Numbered from the stretch's first letter, positions 24,471 through 34,290 are shown. The stretch: DNA of 64,000 bases from Sulfuricurvum sp. (GCA_030692765.1 JAUYUB010000018.1:1-64000); one strand, 5' to 3'. Numbers and translations are program-made. The notes: generated by a model not told the origin, from the letters alone.

Positions 24471-25823
24471 TTACCCCAATAGCCACATGCGATGGCGTTT
24501 ACCTTTGATGTTCGATTTACTAAGTGTGTTATAGCATTTTTCGCTAAGCTCGCGTGGAAGTGCAACATAGCTTAGATGATCAAGTTGATCAATCTTTCCA
24601 ATATCGTCTTTAGTCAGTTTGCACTCATGTATCAAAGCCCCAACTATATCCCCGGCACGTAGTTTTTCTTTTTTTCCCGCATCGATGCATATGGATCTCA
24701 TCTTTGTAGTGACATCCTGGTGCTTTGTAAGCGCTGGAAGATCTGTAAGCTCAATACCGCGATCAAGACCATAAAAGCCTTCTGTTTGATGGGGATTGAC
24801 TAGGGTAATGGCCAAACCATCCATACCTGCACGTCCTGTACGCCCTATTCTGTGTACATAACGATCGAGTTGCTGCGGGACATCGTAATTGATGATCGCA
24901 TCCAATCCCTGTATGTCAATACCACGACCTGCAACATCCGTCGCTACCAAAAAAGGTGCGCTTCCATTGCGAAATTGAATGATGGTTTCATTACGATCAA
25001 ATTGCTCCATATCACCGTGCAAAGCCAATGCATGTATCCCTGAGTATTTGAGTGTTTCACACAATTCGGATGCAGCAACTTTAGTGTTACAGAAAATGAT
25101 AGCATTGGTAATATCATGATGATGAACCAGGGTATTTAAAGCAGTCGCTTTATCCGATACACGATAGGCTATTTCAGTAATAGAGGGTTTAGCCTCTGTA
25201 TTGACGGACTTTATAAAGGTAGCATCTTGAGTCAGTTTTGAAGAGAGTTCTCGTATAGAATCTGGATAGGTAGCGGAGAAAAGCAGTGTTTGTTTTGGGG
25301 ATGGCAAATAGGCAAAAATAGCTTCGATATCCTCAATAAAACCCATATCAACCATTTGATCCGCTTCGTCTAAGACGGCGATCTTACACGACTTCAGGTC
25401 AAGGTTATCCAAGCTCAAGAGCTTAAGGACACGCCCTGGCGTACCAACAATGATATGAGCGCCATGCGTGAGGGAATGTCTCTGTCCTTTCATCGGAACA
25501 CCACCGCACAGAGTAAGCAGTTTGATGTTTCCAATTTCGCTAGCACATGAGCGTATAACATTGGCTACTTGTTCGGCAAGTTCTCGTGTTGGGCATAAAA
25601 CCAATGATTGAGCGGCAAAAAAACGCGGATTGACGTTTTGTAAAATACCCAAGGCAAAAGCCAGTGTTTTTCCACTGCCGGTAGAGGCTTGCGCAATGAT
25701 GTCTTTTCCATTAAGGATGACGGGCAAGGATTCTGCTTGAATGGGAGTCATAGAGGTAAAATTTAAACGCTCTAAAGCAGTTTGTAGTGGTGCATGTAAA
25801 GAAATGGATTTAAAAGAGGACAT
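24471..25823 (-). CDS. dbpA: DEAD-box RNA helicase DbpA
   Basis: DbpA remodels 23S rRNA during large-subunit assembly. The 450-residue protein has the helicase motifs Q-motif TPIQAESLP, ASTGSGKT, PTRELAEQV, DEAD (VLDEADQMVD), SAT and HRIGRTGRAG. Its C-terminal domain (about 380-450: GDIVGALIHE, LPRELSEKCYNTLSKSNIKGKRHRMWLL) matches the DbpA RNA-binding domain that recognises 23S hairpin 92. ATG 25823 is chosen because the family begins FKSISLHAPLQTAL. A TATAAT lies 28 nt upstream. Confidence 0.92.
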   Translation of the reverse strand: MSSFKSISLHAPLQTALERLNFTSMTPIQAESLPVILNGKDIIAQASTGSGKTLAFALGILQNVNPRFFAAQSLVLCPTRELAEQVANVIRSCASEIGNIKLLTLCGGVPMKGQRHSLTHGAHIIVGTPGRVLKLLSLDNLDLKSCKIAVLDEADQMVDMGFIEDIEAIFAYLPSPKQTLLFSATYPDSIRELSSKLTQDATFIKSVNTEAKPSITEIAYRVSDKATALNTLVHHHDITNAIIFCNTKVAASELCETLKYSGIHALALHGDMEQFDRNETIIQFRNGSAPFLVATDVAGRGIDIQGLDAIINYDVPQQLDRYVHRIGRTGRAGMDGLAITLVNPHQTEGFYGLDRGIELTDLPALTKHQDVTTKMRSICIDAGKKEKLRAGDIVGALIHECKLTKDDIGKIDQLDHLSYVALPRELSEKCYNTLSKSNIKGKRHRMWLLG

Positions 25824-25850
25824 TGTGTCGCTTTGGTATATAGATGTGCA

Positions 25851-25856
25851 ATTATA
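25851..25856 (-). promoter_or_regulatory. Promoter -10 box for dbpA
   Basis: The minus strand reads GCTATAATTGC, 28 nt before ATG 25823. It directly follows a hairpin, ACACCC/GGGTGT, after the acnB stop. Confidence 0.5.
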
Positions 25857-25890
25857 GCACACCCCAAGAGAGGGTGTAAAAAGAGAGGTT

Positions 25891-28500
25891 TTAAACTGCT
25901 TTAATAGTTACGCCATATTTCTCTTCAGCAACATCACGTGCTTGTAGTTTATAGTTCGTGATTTCGTTGAAGTTGAGATATTTGTAAACATCATCCGCTT
26001 TACCTGCAAGTTTTTGAGGAACAATACTCATGTACTCTTCAACCGTAGGAATACGTCCGAGTTTAGAACATACTGCTGCAAGTTCAGCAGAACCAAGATA
26101 AACTTGAGTCCCTTTACCAAGACGGTTATCGAAGTTACGAGTAGACGTAGAGAATACCGTTGAACCCTCACGTGAACTTGCTTGGTTACCCATACACAAT
26201 GAACATCCAGGAACTTCAGTGGTTGCTGCAATGGCATTGTAAACATCATAATAACCTTCGTTGATAAGCTGTTGCTCATCCATACGTGTAGGTGGAACAA
26301 CCCAGAATTTTTCAACTGCGATCTTACCTTCGCCGCGCATAACTTCTCCAGCAGCACGGTAGTGACCGATATTGGTCATACAGCTTCCCAAGAATACTTC
26401 GTCAATTTTTTCACCAGCAACTTCGCTAAGAAGTTTAACATTGTCCGGGTCATTTGGACATGCCAAGATTGGCTCTTTGATTTCGTTAAGATCGATTTCA
26501 ATGATTGCAGCATATTCTGCGTCAGCATCTGGTTCCATAAGTGTTGGATTAGCCAACCATTCATTCATTTTATCGGCACGACGACGCAGTGTACGTGCAT
26601 CTTCATACCCATCAGCGATCATTGCTTCGATCAATGCTACGTTTGATTTTAGGTACTCAATAACTGGTTCTTTGTTAAGGCGAACACTACATGCTGCTGC
26701 TGAACGCTCAGCAGATGCATCGGTCAATTCAAATGATTGCTCAATTTTCAAATTAGGAAGACCTTCGATTTCTAGAACACGACCATTGAATACATTGATC
26801 TTTCCTTTTTTCTCAACCGTCAAAAGACCTTGTTTGATTGCATAATAAGGAATAGCATTAACCAAATCACGCAATGTGATACCCGGCTGCATTTCGCCTT
26901 TAAAACGAACCAATACAGATTCTGGCATTTCAAGAGGCATTGCACCAGTAACACCAGCAAACGCTACAAGACCGGAACCCGCAGGGAAACTGATACCGAT
27001 AGGGAAACGTGTATGGCTGTCTCCACCTGTTCCTACCGTATCAGGTAAAACCATACGATTCAACCAGCTGTGGATAATACCATCAGCAGGACGAAGAGCA
27101 ACACCACTACGTGAACTAATGAATGCCGGAAGTGTAGCGTGCAGCTTCACGTCTGAAGGTTTTGGATACGCTGCTGTATGACAAAACGTTTGGAGTACAA
27201 AGTCAGCAGAGAAACCAAGAGCAGAAAGCTCTTTGATCTCATCACGTGTCATTGGTCCAGTAGTGTCTTGGCTTCCTACAGTTGATGTATGAGGCTCACA
27301 ATACATACCAGGACGTACACCTGCGATTCCACATGCTTTACCAACCATTTTTTGTGCAAGAGTATACCCTTTGCCTGTATCAGCAGGTTGGATCGGTTGT
27401 GCAAAGATAGTTGCAGCTGGCATTCCAAGTGCTGTACGTGCTTTTGCAGTCAAACCACGTCCAATGATCAACGGAATACGTCCACCAGCACGAACTTCAT
27501 CTTCGATTGTGTTAGGACGAAGGTTGAATGTTGCGATCTGAGTACCATTTTTAGTAATAGTTCCCGCTTTTGTATCGATATCCAATACATCACCTGTCTC
27601 CATTTGGCTAACATCCGCTTCGATTGGAAGTGCGCCGGAATCTTCACATGTTGCAAAGAAAATAGGAGCAATAATACTACCGATGACAACACCACCATTA
27701 CGCTTGTTAGGAATACCAGCAATATCATTACCCATTTGCCATTGAACAGAGTTAACCGCGGATTTACGGCTTGAACCTGTACCTACAACGTCACCGACAT
27801 AGGCAATTTGTTTACCCATCTTTTTAAGTTCAGCGATTTTAGCAAGACCTTCTGGCATTTTTGCAGCAAGCATAGTCGTTGCGTGAAGAGGGATATCTGA
27901 ACGTGTAAATGCTGCACTTGCCGGTGAAAGGTCATCAGTATTAGTTTCACCTGGAAATTTAAAGACAACAACACTGAATTTTTCATCCAGTGCTTTTTTA
28001 GAAGTGAACCACTCAGCATCTGCCCATGATTGTAGAACTTCTTTTGCAAATTTATTGGTTTTAGAAAGCTCGACGATATCATTAAATGCATCATAAACGA
28101 GGAGTGTGTGCTTAAGTTCATTAGCTGCATCTTGAGCTAAAGAATCAATACTAAGTGCATCAATCAGAGGTTTAACATTGTAACCACCAACCATTTTACC
28201 AAGGATCTTGATAGCAATTTTTTTCTGATCATCACTGTTAATGTCAGTGTTATCTGCCAAAAATGCTTTCACTTCACCTTGTACAACTTGGTGCAAGAAG
28301 GCTGCTTTTACATGTGCACCATCATCTACACCTGGATTAACACGCTCTGCGAGCATTTCAATTAACGTACTGTTTTTGCTTTTTTCAGCCGTAATCAATT
28401 CGACTAGACTCTCAACTTGCTCCTTAGTAAGGGGAAAGGGAGGGATTCCTTGCGCTGCGCGCTCTGCTACGTGTGCTGTATATTCGTCCATAAAAGCCAT
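25891..28500 (-). CDS. acnB: Aconitate hydratase B / 2-methylisocitrate dehydratase
   Basis: AcnB interconverts citrate and isocitrate in the oxidative or reductive TCA cycle. The 869-residue protein has the AcnB layout: an N-terminal HEAT-like helical domain, the swivel domain, then the catalytic domains. The [4Fe-4S] ligands are in [11 protein letters not shown] and CSLCMGNQ. Substrate-region motifs [11 protein letters not shown] and [11 protein letters not shown] are present. ATG 28500 is chosen over ATG 28491 because AGGAG lies 5 nt upstream, with TATAAT 29 nt upstream. In an autotrophic campylobacterote it would serve the reverse TCA cycle (inference). Confidence 0.97.
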   Translation of the reverse strand: MAFMDEYTAHVAERAAQGIPPFPLTKEQVESLVELITAEKSKNSTLIEMLAERVNPGVDDGAHVKAAFLHQVVQGEVKAFLADNTDINSDDQKKIAIKILGKMVGGYNVKPLIDALSIDSLAQDAANELKHTLLVYDAFNDIVELSKTNKFAKEVLQSWADAEWFTSKKALDEKFSVVVFKFPGETNTDDLSPASAAFTRSDIPLHATTMLAAKMPEGLAKIAELKKMGKQIAYVGDVVGTGSSRKSAVNSVQWQMGNDIAGIPNKRNGGVVIGSIIAPIFFATCEDSGALPIEADVSQMETGDVLDIDTKAGTITKNGTQIATFNLRPNTIEDEVRAGGRIPLIIGRGLTAKARTALGMPAATIFAQPIQPADTGKGYTLAQKMVGKACGIAGVRPGMYCEPHTSTVGSQDTTGPMTRDEIKELSALGFSADFVLQTFCHTAAYPKPSDVKLHATLPAFISSRSGVALRPADGIIHSWLNRMVLPDTVGTGGDSHTRFPIGISFPAGSGLVAFAGVTGAMPLEMPESVLVRFKGEMQPGITLRDLVNAIPYYAIKQGLLTVEKKGKINVFNGRVLEIEGLPNLKIEQSFELTDASAERSAAACSVRLNKEPVIEYLKSNVALIEAMIADGYEDARTLRRRADKMNEWLANPTLMEPDADAEYAAIIEIDLNEIKEPILACPNDPDNVKLLSEVAGEKIDEVFLGSCMTNIGHYRAAGEVMRGEGKIAVEKFWVVPPTRMDEQQLINEGYYDVYNAIAATTEVPGCSLCMGNQASSREGSTVFSTSTRNFDNRLGKGTQVYLGSAELAAVCSKLGRIPTVEEYMSIVPQKLAGKADDVYKYLNFNEITNYKLQARDVAEEKYGVTIKAV

Positions 28501-28528
28501 GGGAACTCCTGCTAATTTTAATGGAGCG

Positions 28529-28534
28529 ATTATA
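28529..28534 (-). promoter_or_regulatory. Promoter -10 box for acnB
   Basis: The minus strand reads GCTATAATCGC, giving a leader of about 22 nt that contains AGGAG. Confidence 0.55.
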
Positions 28535-28628
28535 GCAGAATTGAAAGAGTCTTTTGGGATAGTGTTACTAAAGTAAACACTAAAATTTGAAAATTGGACA
28601 AGAGTGTGTATTTATGAAACATAATTAT

Positions 28629-30872
28629 CTATTCGATAATTATCTCTCGATTGCCTTTTGAATTAGGTGCTGAAAGTATTCCATTTTGTTCTAATTGCTC
28701 AATTAAACTTGCAGAACGGTTATAACCTATTTGAAGACGGCGCTGTAAATAACTGATAGATGTTTTCTGCTCTGTAAGAATAATATTTTTTGCCTCATCG
28801 TACAGTTCATCGAGAGGCTTTTCAGATCCACGTTCTGAACCACCATCACGAATAATCTCATCTTTGTTTCTCAAAAATCGACGATCATAGTCAGGTTCAC
28901 GTTGAGCTTTGATAAAATCAACGATCTTTTCTATTTCAGACTCACTGCTCCATGGGGCATGAAGACGCACTAATCCACTCATACCAGGAGGGGTGAAGAG
29001 CATGTCACCTCGTCCCAGCAATGATTCAGCACCCATACCATCCAGGATGATTTTACTGTCAATTTTTTGCCCTACCTTGTAGCTGATGCGAGAAGGAAGA
29101 TTGGCTTTGATAAGTCCTGTGACGACATCAACACTAGGGCGTTGTGTAGCAACAATGAGATGGATACCACTTGCGCGTGCCATTTGAGCCAAACGTGCAA
29201 TAGAGTATTCAACATCTTTACCGCTGGTCATCATCAAATCGGCCAACTCATCGATAATGACGACAATATAAGGCAGTTGTTCACGACCTTCTGCTTTCAT
29301 CTTTTCATTAAAATTTTCGATATTTTTAGTACGAGTTTCACTCATTAGCTGATAACGACGCTCCATCTCATACACCATATTGTTGAGGGCAGATATGGCT
29401 TCTTTTGGCTTAGTGATTACGGGTGTCAATAAATGAGGGATATCATTGTAAACGGAAAATTCCAGCATCTTAGGGTCTATCATCAATAATCGTAATTGAT
29501 CCGGTGAGTTTTTATACAACAAACTCAAGATCATCGCATTGATACCAACACTTTTACCGCTTCCGGTAGTACCCGCGATAAGCAGATGCGGGAGTTTTTT
29601 AAGATCGGTGATAAAAGGTTTACCAACAATGTCTTTACCTAAAACAAGAGTCAATGGAGAAGAGGCTTCTTGAAAAAGTTTACTCTCAAAGATATCGCGC
29701 AAATAGATCGTCTCAACGGTTTTATTGGGGATCTCAATACCTACAACGTCTTTTCCGGGAATAGGAGCCTGTATACGGATAGTCTGTGCACGCAATGCCA
29801 TAGCTAAATCATCTTGTAGTCCTAATATCTTTGAGACTTTGATGTTGGCAGCCGGTTTGAATTCAAATGTAGATACAACAGGACCAGCATAGGTACGAAC
29901 GACATCTCCATCAATGTTGAAATGGGCTAGCTTCTCAATCAAATCACGAATTTTATCGTCTAATTCGTTTTCGTCCACCACGTTTTGTTTTTTCGGAGGG
30001 TATTGTAAAAAGTCAGTTGGAGGGAGCTTAAAGTTTTTTGGTTTTTCGCTGACACCACGATCAATTTGATCTAATAAGAGTTTATTCTCTTCAAGTTCTT
30101 CAACGACTACAGCGTGTTGTTGCTTATTCTCTTTCACTTTTTTTGCAACTGAGAGTATCGTTGATTCTTTGGTAACAATTTGAATCTCGGGTTCTTCCTC
30201 CACAATCATTTCTATTTCATCGGGAACAAACGTTGATTCTGGAATAAGGCTTTCTTCTTGTACAAATACAGGCAAAGGCGCTTCTATAGTATTGGGTATA
30301 ATCGGCGAAACGGGAGAAGGAACCATATTAAAGTTTTTATAGGTGTCCTCCTCGTCCGTGTCTGCTTGAGAGGATGAAGTATCGGCTACATTATTGAGAG
30401 GTTTTGATGAGAAGGGCTGATTCATGAACTCCTTAAAAGGATAGGCAAGTTCTGAGAGTGTTTGCTCCAATACAATGATCATAGAAACCGCAATAAGCAT
30501 TAACCAAATGACCCATAATCCAAAACTGCCGACATAAACACCAATTGAATCCGTTATATATCCGCCGAATGCTCCCCGATACTCTCCAGTAACGACCATC
30601 GCTTGAAAAAATATGAGCGAAAAGAAGAGAAGAGCGAATACTCCGCCGATTTCCAGTCGGCGTTTATTGTCACTTTGACCTTTATAAAAATAAAAGAGCG
30701 GAACCATCAAAAGTAAAAGATAGGTATAGGCTACATAACCAAATAAATAAATATTTTCACTTGCAAAACCGGCACCCAAAGCACCAATAATACTTGCATC
30801 GCCAATAATTGTGGCAAGCCCTAAATAAAAAAGTATTCCAAAACTGCCGATAAAAAGTATATCACGTAAAAT
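28629..30872 (-). CDS. ftsK: DNA translocase FtsK, probable ATT start
   Basis: FtsK pumps chromosomal DNA at the division septum and activates Xer recombination. The sequence shows N-terminal membrane helices, an acidic/variable linker (about 150-270), the motor domain with Walker A GTTGSGKS and Walker B VVIIDELADLMM, and a C-terminal gamma winged helix (LQRRLQIGYNRSASLIEQLE). The first standard start codon, TTG 30779, has no ribosome-binding site and would cut off the first membrane helix. The frame is open further upstream, with ATT 30872 placed 6 nt after AAGGA and a TATAAT at 30905-30910. From ATT the protein has 747 residues. The downstream boundary and identity are secure; the start is inference. 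Confidence 0.93.
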   Translation of the reverse strand: MLRDILFIGSFGILFYLGLATIIGDASIIGALGAGFASENIYLFGYVAYTYLLLLMVPLFYFYKGQSDNKRRLEIGGVFALLFFSLIFFQAMVVTGEYRGAFGGYITDSIGVYVGSFGLWVIWLMLIAVSMIIVLEQTLSELAYPFKEFMNQPFSSKPLNNVADTSSSQADTDEEDTYKNFNMVPSPVSPIIPNTIEAPLPVFVQEESLIPESTFVPDEIEMIVEEEPEIQIVTKESTILSVAKKVKENKQQHAVVVEELEENKLLLDQIDRGVSEKPKNFKLPPTDFLQYPPKKQNVVDENELDDKIRDLIEKLAHFNIDGDVVRTYAGPVVSTFEFKPAANIKVSKILGLQDDLAMALRAQTIRIQAPIPGKDVVGIEIPNKTVETIYLRDIFESKLFQEASSPLTLVLGKDIVGKPFITDLKKLPHLLIAGTTGSGKSVGINAMILSLLYKNSPDQLRLLMIDPKMLEFSVYNDIPHLLTPVITKPKEAISALNNMVYEMERRYQLMSETRTKNIENFNEKMKAEGREQLPYIVVIIDELADLMMTSGKDVEYSIARLAQMARASGIHLIVATQRPSVDVVTGLIKANLPSRISYKVGQKIDSKIILDGMGAESLLGRGDMLFTPPGMSGLVRLHAPWSSESEIEKIVDFIKAQREPDYDRRFLRNKDEIIRDGGSERGSEKPLDELYDEAKNIILTEQKTSISYLQRRLQIGYNRSASLIEQLEQNGILSAPNSKGNREIIIE

Positions 30873-30904
30873 GGGAGATCCTTGAAATAAAAAAAGTAAC
30901 TTTG

Positions 30905-30910
30905 ATTATA
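30905..30910 (-). promoter_or_regulatory. Promoter -10 box for ftsK
   Basis: The minus strand reads GCTATAATC. The expected transcript start near 30898 leaves a short leader holding AAGGA (30884-30880) and then ATT 30872. This supports translation beginning well upstream of TTG 30779. Confidence 0.5.
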
Positions 30911-30948
30911 GCAAAAAAGGGAAGAAGAGACCCTTTTATTGCAATATG

Positions 30949-33303
30949 CTATAAATAATTTACCAATGAAAGCTTAGAGACTTTTGAGATATTAGAGAGT
31001 AAAGCCTGATAATTAAGACTTAGTTGCTGCATTTTTAATGTCGCTTCAGCAATGTCAGTATCGATCACATCTGAACGCAAAGTCATTGTATTAACAATCA
31101 ATAATTCAGAACGGTTGACTGTCAAATCTAAGACTTGTGAATATGAACCTGCTTCTGTCTGTTTGCGAGAAACATGTTCAGTCAATAAATCAAGCATATG
31201 AATAGAATTTTGAACACCAATATTTCTAGGGTCCAATGAATCAGTTCCAATTGGACGTTTTTTACCCTCTTCAACTGATTTGATCATGCTCTCTATTTGC
31301 GTAAAAAAATCATTATTAGGATCACCAATTGTAAGTGCATTATTGGCGTTAAATACCATGGCACTTCCACTTGAAACAACATTGGCTGCAGCAGAATAAA
31401 TATTTGAAGTGTTGTCATACATTGCAATTGAGGCGGAAGTAGTTGGGCTAAATTTATCGAAAAAGACTATATGACCCGTCTGATCAATATTTACTGACCC
31501 TAAAGAATTAGCATCATTAATTGCTTGTGCATAAGTCAATGCAACAGGAAGCTTATTGGTTGTGGCCATATTCAAAACATCCATAAGCTGTCTGTATGTG
31601 ACACTATCAGCCGGTGTTGGATTACCTGTTGCATCTTCTAAATCAAAAGAAGTCCCTGCAGCGACACCTTGCGCATTGTTGATGGTAACAGTGCTACCTG
31701 CAGTTAACAAATTGATTTCTAAATCAAATGCATTGCCATTAACATCATTACCCTGCAATTTTATGATTGATCCATTCAAACTAACCCCGGATGCAACAGC
31801 AGTCAATAGAGTAGATGGGGTAGCATAACTATTATCCGATTTTACTATCTGAGAGACATTAGATACAAGCTTTGGGCCATCTGTTTTAAACAGTACTCTG
31901 TCGTATTGCAAGGATCCAAGATTATAAGTGTTATTTGAGAGTCCAGAAATTACACCATTGTCAGTTCCGCTGACAGCTATATCCAGTCCCGTATTAGAGT
32001 TTAAAACAATTTGACCAGCCGAATCATGCGTAGCTATAACACCGGTAAATTTTGATTTTGCATTTATAGCATCCAATAATGCATCATCAGTATCACCGGG
32101 CAATACGGCTACGGCACCTATATCCTGCCCATTTATAATCACCCCGCCAGCAGGCAATGCTCCACCTGCCGGGGCAGCACCTGTTACATAATTATTTCCG
32201 CTTTTGATAAATTCTTTGAGAAATAGTCCCGGAGTAGTAATTGCCGCTGTTAAAAAGTCTGTTGTTCCTATTTCTAAAGCATCTATATTGGTAACGTCAG
32301 CCGTATCTACACCTGCTGGATCAAAATCAATAGCACCTACCATATGAAAATCCAACTTACTAGAGCCTTTTTGATTATCGGTTATCTCAATTTGACCATG
32401 TGAATTCATACTGACACGTACATTATCAGCAGACGGATTAAGCTGATTAATATCATAAGCAAGTGCAATTTTAGTCATTAAATCATCGACTGTATCAGTC
32501 ATATTCATTGCAATCTTAGACTTAAAGGATGTTCCATCAGAACGGGTCCCTTGCAAATAAAAAAATGCTGCCTTAGCAATATCATTAGTTGAACTGGTAT
32601 CACTATCACCCATCAGGTCACGCATAGTATTTTCCCCTGATATATAAATCTCTTTTCCAAGGGTTCGAGGAATACTAGGATCTTGCATGATATCTGGATA
32701 GAGATCTGTCACACTTAACTGTCCAATATTGGAAGTAATAGTTCTTTGTACGCTACTTTCCTGACCTAAAAATAATTGAGTTCCAGAAACATTATACTTT
32801 TGTTTTATACCAGAACCTAAAAATGCATAGATATCTTTGTCATTACCTTGATAAACGCCGCTGGCATCAATCGGTTTTGTACCTGTAGATGTACCTGAAA
32901 ATACATATTGACCATTTATTGATGTATTAGCAAGTGCTTTTAGATGGTTTTGTATCCCTCTTAGCTCTTTTGCAATTGCTTGCAGACTAGCATCTGACTG
33001 GCTGTCATTAGCTGCATTAAGCATTTTGACCTTCATTGATTCGAGTGTTTTAACTATTTCACCGACAGCTGTATCGGTTTGTGCAGATTGTTTATAGGCA
33101 TTTTGAGCACTGCTCCTCGTTTGACTTAAAGTTGCTATCTCATTATCAAGTCGTAATGTATCAATAAAAATTCCAGGATCTTCATGAGAGTACTGGATCT
33201 TAAGTCCTGAGGAAATTTGTTTATTAACATCAAATAATTGACGGTTTAGCTTGTTATTTTCACCATAAATATTATTATAAAATGAAGATGCTGTAACTCT
33301 CAC
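30949..33303 (-). CDS. flgL: Flagellar hook-filament junction protein FlgL
   Basis: FlgL (HAP3) joins the flagellar hook to the filament. The conserved N-terminal helix region (MRVTASSFYNNIYGENNKLNRQ, then QISSGLKIQYSHEDP; given here as residues 1-42) and the C-terminal coiled-coil (about 700-784, ending TLKMQQLSLNYQALLSNISKVSKLSLVNYL region) match flagellin-fold proteins. A large variable insert of about 550 residues, rich in Thr, Asn and Asp, lies between them, giving 784 residues as is typical of campylobacterotal FlgL. The start is GTG 33303 with AAGGA 7 nt upstream. A sigma-28-like CGATAT box lies 56 nt upstream. It is the only flagellar gene in the window. Confidence 0.92.
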   Translation of the reverse strand: MRVTASSFYNNIYGENNKLNRQLFDVNKQISSGLKIQYSHEDPGIFIDTLRLDNEIATLSQTRSSAQNAYKQSAQTDTAVGEIVKTLESMKVKMLNAANDSQSDASLQAIAKELRGIQNHLKALANTSINGQYVFSGTSTGTKPIDASGVYQGNDKDIYAFLGSGIKQKYNVSGTQLFLGQESSVQRTITSNIGQLSVTDLYPDIMQDPSIPRTLGKEIYISGENTMRDLMGDSDTSSTNDIAKAAFFYLQGTRSDGTSFKSKIAMNMTDTVDDLMTKIALAYDINQLNPSADNVRVSMNSHGQIEITDNQKGSSKLDFHMVGAIDFDPAGVDTADVTNIDALEIGTTDFLTAAITTPGLFLKEFIKSGNNYVTGAAPAGGALPAGGVIINGQDIGAVAVLPGDTDDALLDAINAKSKFTGVIATHDSAGQIVLNSNTGLDIAVSGTDNGVISGLSNNTYNLGSLQYDRVLFKTDGPKLVSNVSQIVKSDNSYATPSTLLTAVASGVSLNGSIIKLQGNDVNGNAFDLEINLLTAGSTVTINNAQGVAAGTSFDLEDATGNPTPADSVTYRQLMDVLNMATTNKLPVALTYAQAINDANSLGSVNIDQTGHIVFFDKFSPTTSASIAMYDNTSNIYSAAANVVSSGSAMVFNANNALTIGDPNNDFFTQIESMIKSVEEGKKRPIGTDSLDPRNIGVQNSIHMLDLLTEHVSRKQTEAGSYSQVLDLTVNRSELLIVNTMTLRSDVIDTDIAEATLKMQQLSLNYQALLSNISKVSKLSLVNYL

Positions 33304-33358
33304 GTCAAATCCTTCTAAATTCAGTAATTACACTAAAGCAAATAAAGTTCCATCTATT

Positions 33359-33364
33359 ATATCG
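33359..33364 (-). promoter_or_regulatory. Candidate sigma-28 -10 element upstream of flgL
   Basis: The minus strand reads TGTCGATATAATAG. CGATAT fits the CGATWT -10 core reported for Campylobacter FliA promoters. An overlapping TATAAT means a vegetative promoter is equally possible. Confidence 0.35.
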
Positions 33365-33424
33365 ACAATCTACATCTTCTTGTTAAATATATCTTCTTTT
33401 ACAATAGTTTAAGTAAAGAGTACA

Positions 33425-33430
33425 TATAAT
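33425..33430 (+). promoter_or_regulatory. Promoter -10 box for tRNA-Leu
   Basis: ACATATAATTCC contains TATAAT, ending 18 nt before the tRNA 5' end. Confidence 0.5.
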
Positions 33431-33448
33431 TCCCGTCTCCAAACACAT

Positions 33449-33532
33449 GCCAGTGTGGTGAAATGGTAGACACGCCGGATTCAAAATCCGGTGGCGCAAG
33501 TCGTGGCGGTTCGAGTCCGCCCACTGGTACCA
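33449..33532 (+). tRNA. tRNA-Leu (anticodon CAA)
   Basis: The 84-nt class II tRNA has the acceptor GCCAGTG/CACTGGT and the D-arm TGGTGAAATGGTAGACACG. The anticodon stem CCGGA/TCCGG surrounds the loop TTCAAAA (anticodon CAA). A long variable arm, TGGCGCAAGTCGT, is present, and the T-arm is GGCGG-TTCGAGT-CCGCC. CCA is encoded. A T-rich stretch follows. Confidence 0.96.
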
Positions 33533-33716
33533 CTTTTTTATTCAAAAAATCCCCTAAAATATGAACTTTCAAGCCTTTTCAATAGAAGCAATGAGCTTTT
33601 TGTTACACCTATATTACACCATTGAATGTTACATCTGTTCAAGTGATACTAATTGAAACAGTCGCTATAACAAATGTCAAGATGATATGATTATAAATTT
33701 CCTTTGGAGGATTTAT

Positions 33717-33881
33717 TTGAACGATTTGCTTGAATTGATAGATGGAAGCATTAAAAATGGTATTACTAGTGGCAAAACATTAGATGCAATTACATTGATG
33801 AGAGGTAGTGATCTAATCAATGCTTTCGAAAAATTCCCATTTTTGCCTATTGAAGTTAATTCTGGAATGACCCCCAAATAG
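33717..33881 (+). pseudogene. Truncated 54-residue frame ended by an IS-like terminus
   Basis: GGAGG lies 6 nt before TTG 33717, a near-ideal ribosome-binding arrangement, so this was probably the start of a real gene. The frame reads NDLLELIDGSIKNGITSGK and continues in good coding style until EVNSG, then ends MTPK-stop. Those last codons are the sequence ATGACCCCCAAATAG, which looks like the end of an IS3-family element. The original protein was therefore cut by an insertion. Its family cannot be told from the remaining residues. An alternative start at ATG 33687 lacks a ribosome-binding site. Confidence 0.45.
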
Positions 33882-33893
33882 TAGACACTTTTT
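33867..33893 (+). mobile_element. Possible IS3-family terminal repeat, solitary
   Basis: TGACCCCCAAATAGTAGACA resembles the TGxxCTGACCCC-AAA-x-TAGACA ends of IS3-family elements. No transposase frame follows and no matching opposite end (TGTCTAC...TTTGGGGGTCA) was seen in the window. It would be a deletion relic. The family call is from motif memory. Confidence 0.35.
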
Positions 33894-34261
33894 TATTCGT
33901 TTATTATGTCTTAAAATGTTCGTATATCAATGTTCGTTAGTGTTCGTTTACCACAACTTTACAACACACGAAGCCTTTAAATATTCGTGTGGATAAGCTG
34001 CTCACTCTTCACTAAAATTTTCATACATTTATTCGTGCCAATAAATACCGTTAAAACAGTCGATTGCTTGATATGCGTGGATTGATATTTTCACGGTAAT
34101 TTTCATAAATGTAGTGGGTATTTCGCAAAACTGCGCGTGAGTGAAGAAACGACGTGTTGCTTTGAAAATGAAACACAAGTTATTTGCGCTTAAAACTCCC
34201 TATTTTAGGGATTCTCGCCTTTTTGGAATCACTCTCATTTCATCCTACCCCTCACATTTAT

Positions 34262-34290
34262 TTGCCACATTAAATAAAGTGGCAATTTTT
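34262..34290 (+). terminator. Intrinsic terminator, plus orientation
   Basis: The 7-bp stem TTGCCAC/GTGGCAA around a 10-nt AT loop is followed by five T. It points toward the converging pgi gene and ends whatever transcript comes from the tRNA-Leu side. Confidence 0.6.

Noticed and set aside
26372-26845. Plus-strand frames of 124-161 codons opposite acnB (also 27289-27774)
   Set aside because: They mirror the strongly biased acnB coding strand; no start signals, and several overlap each other.
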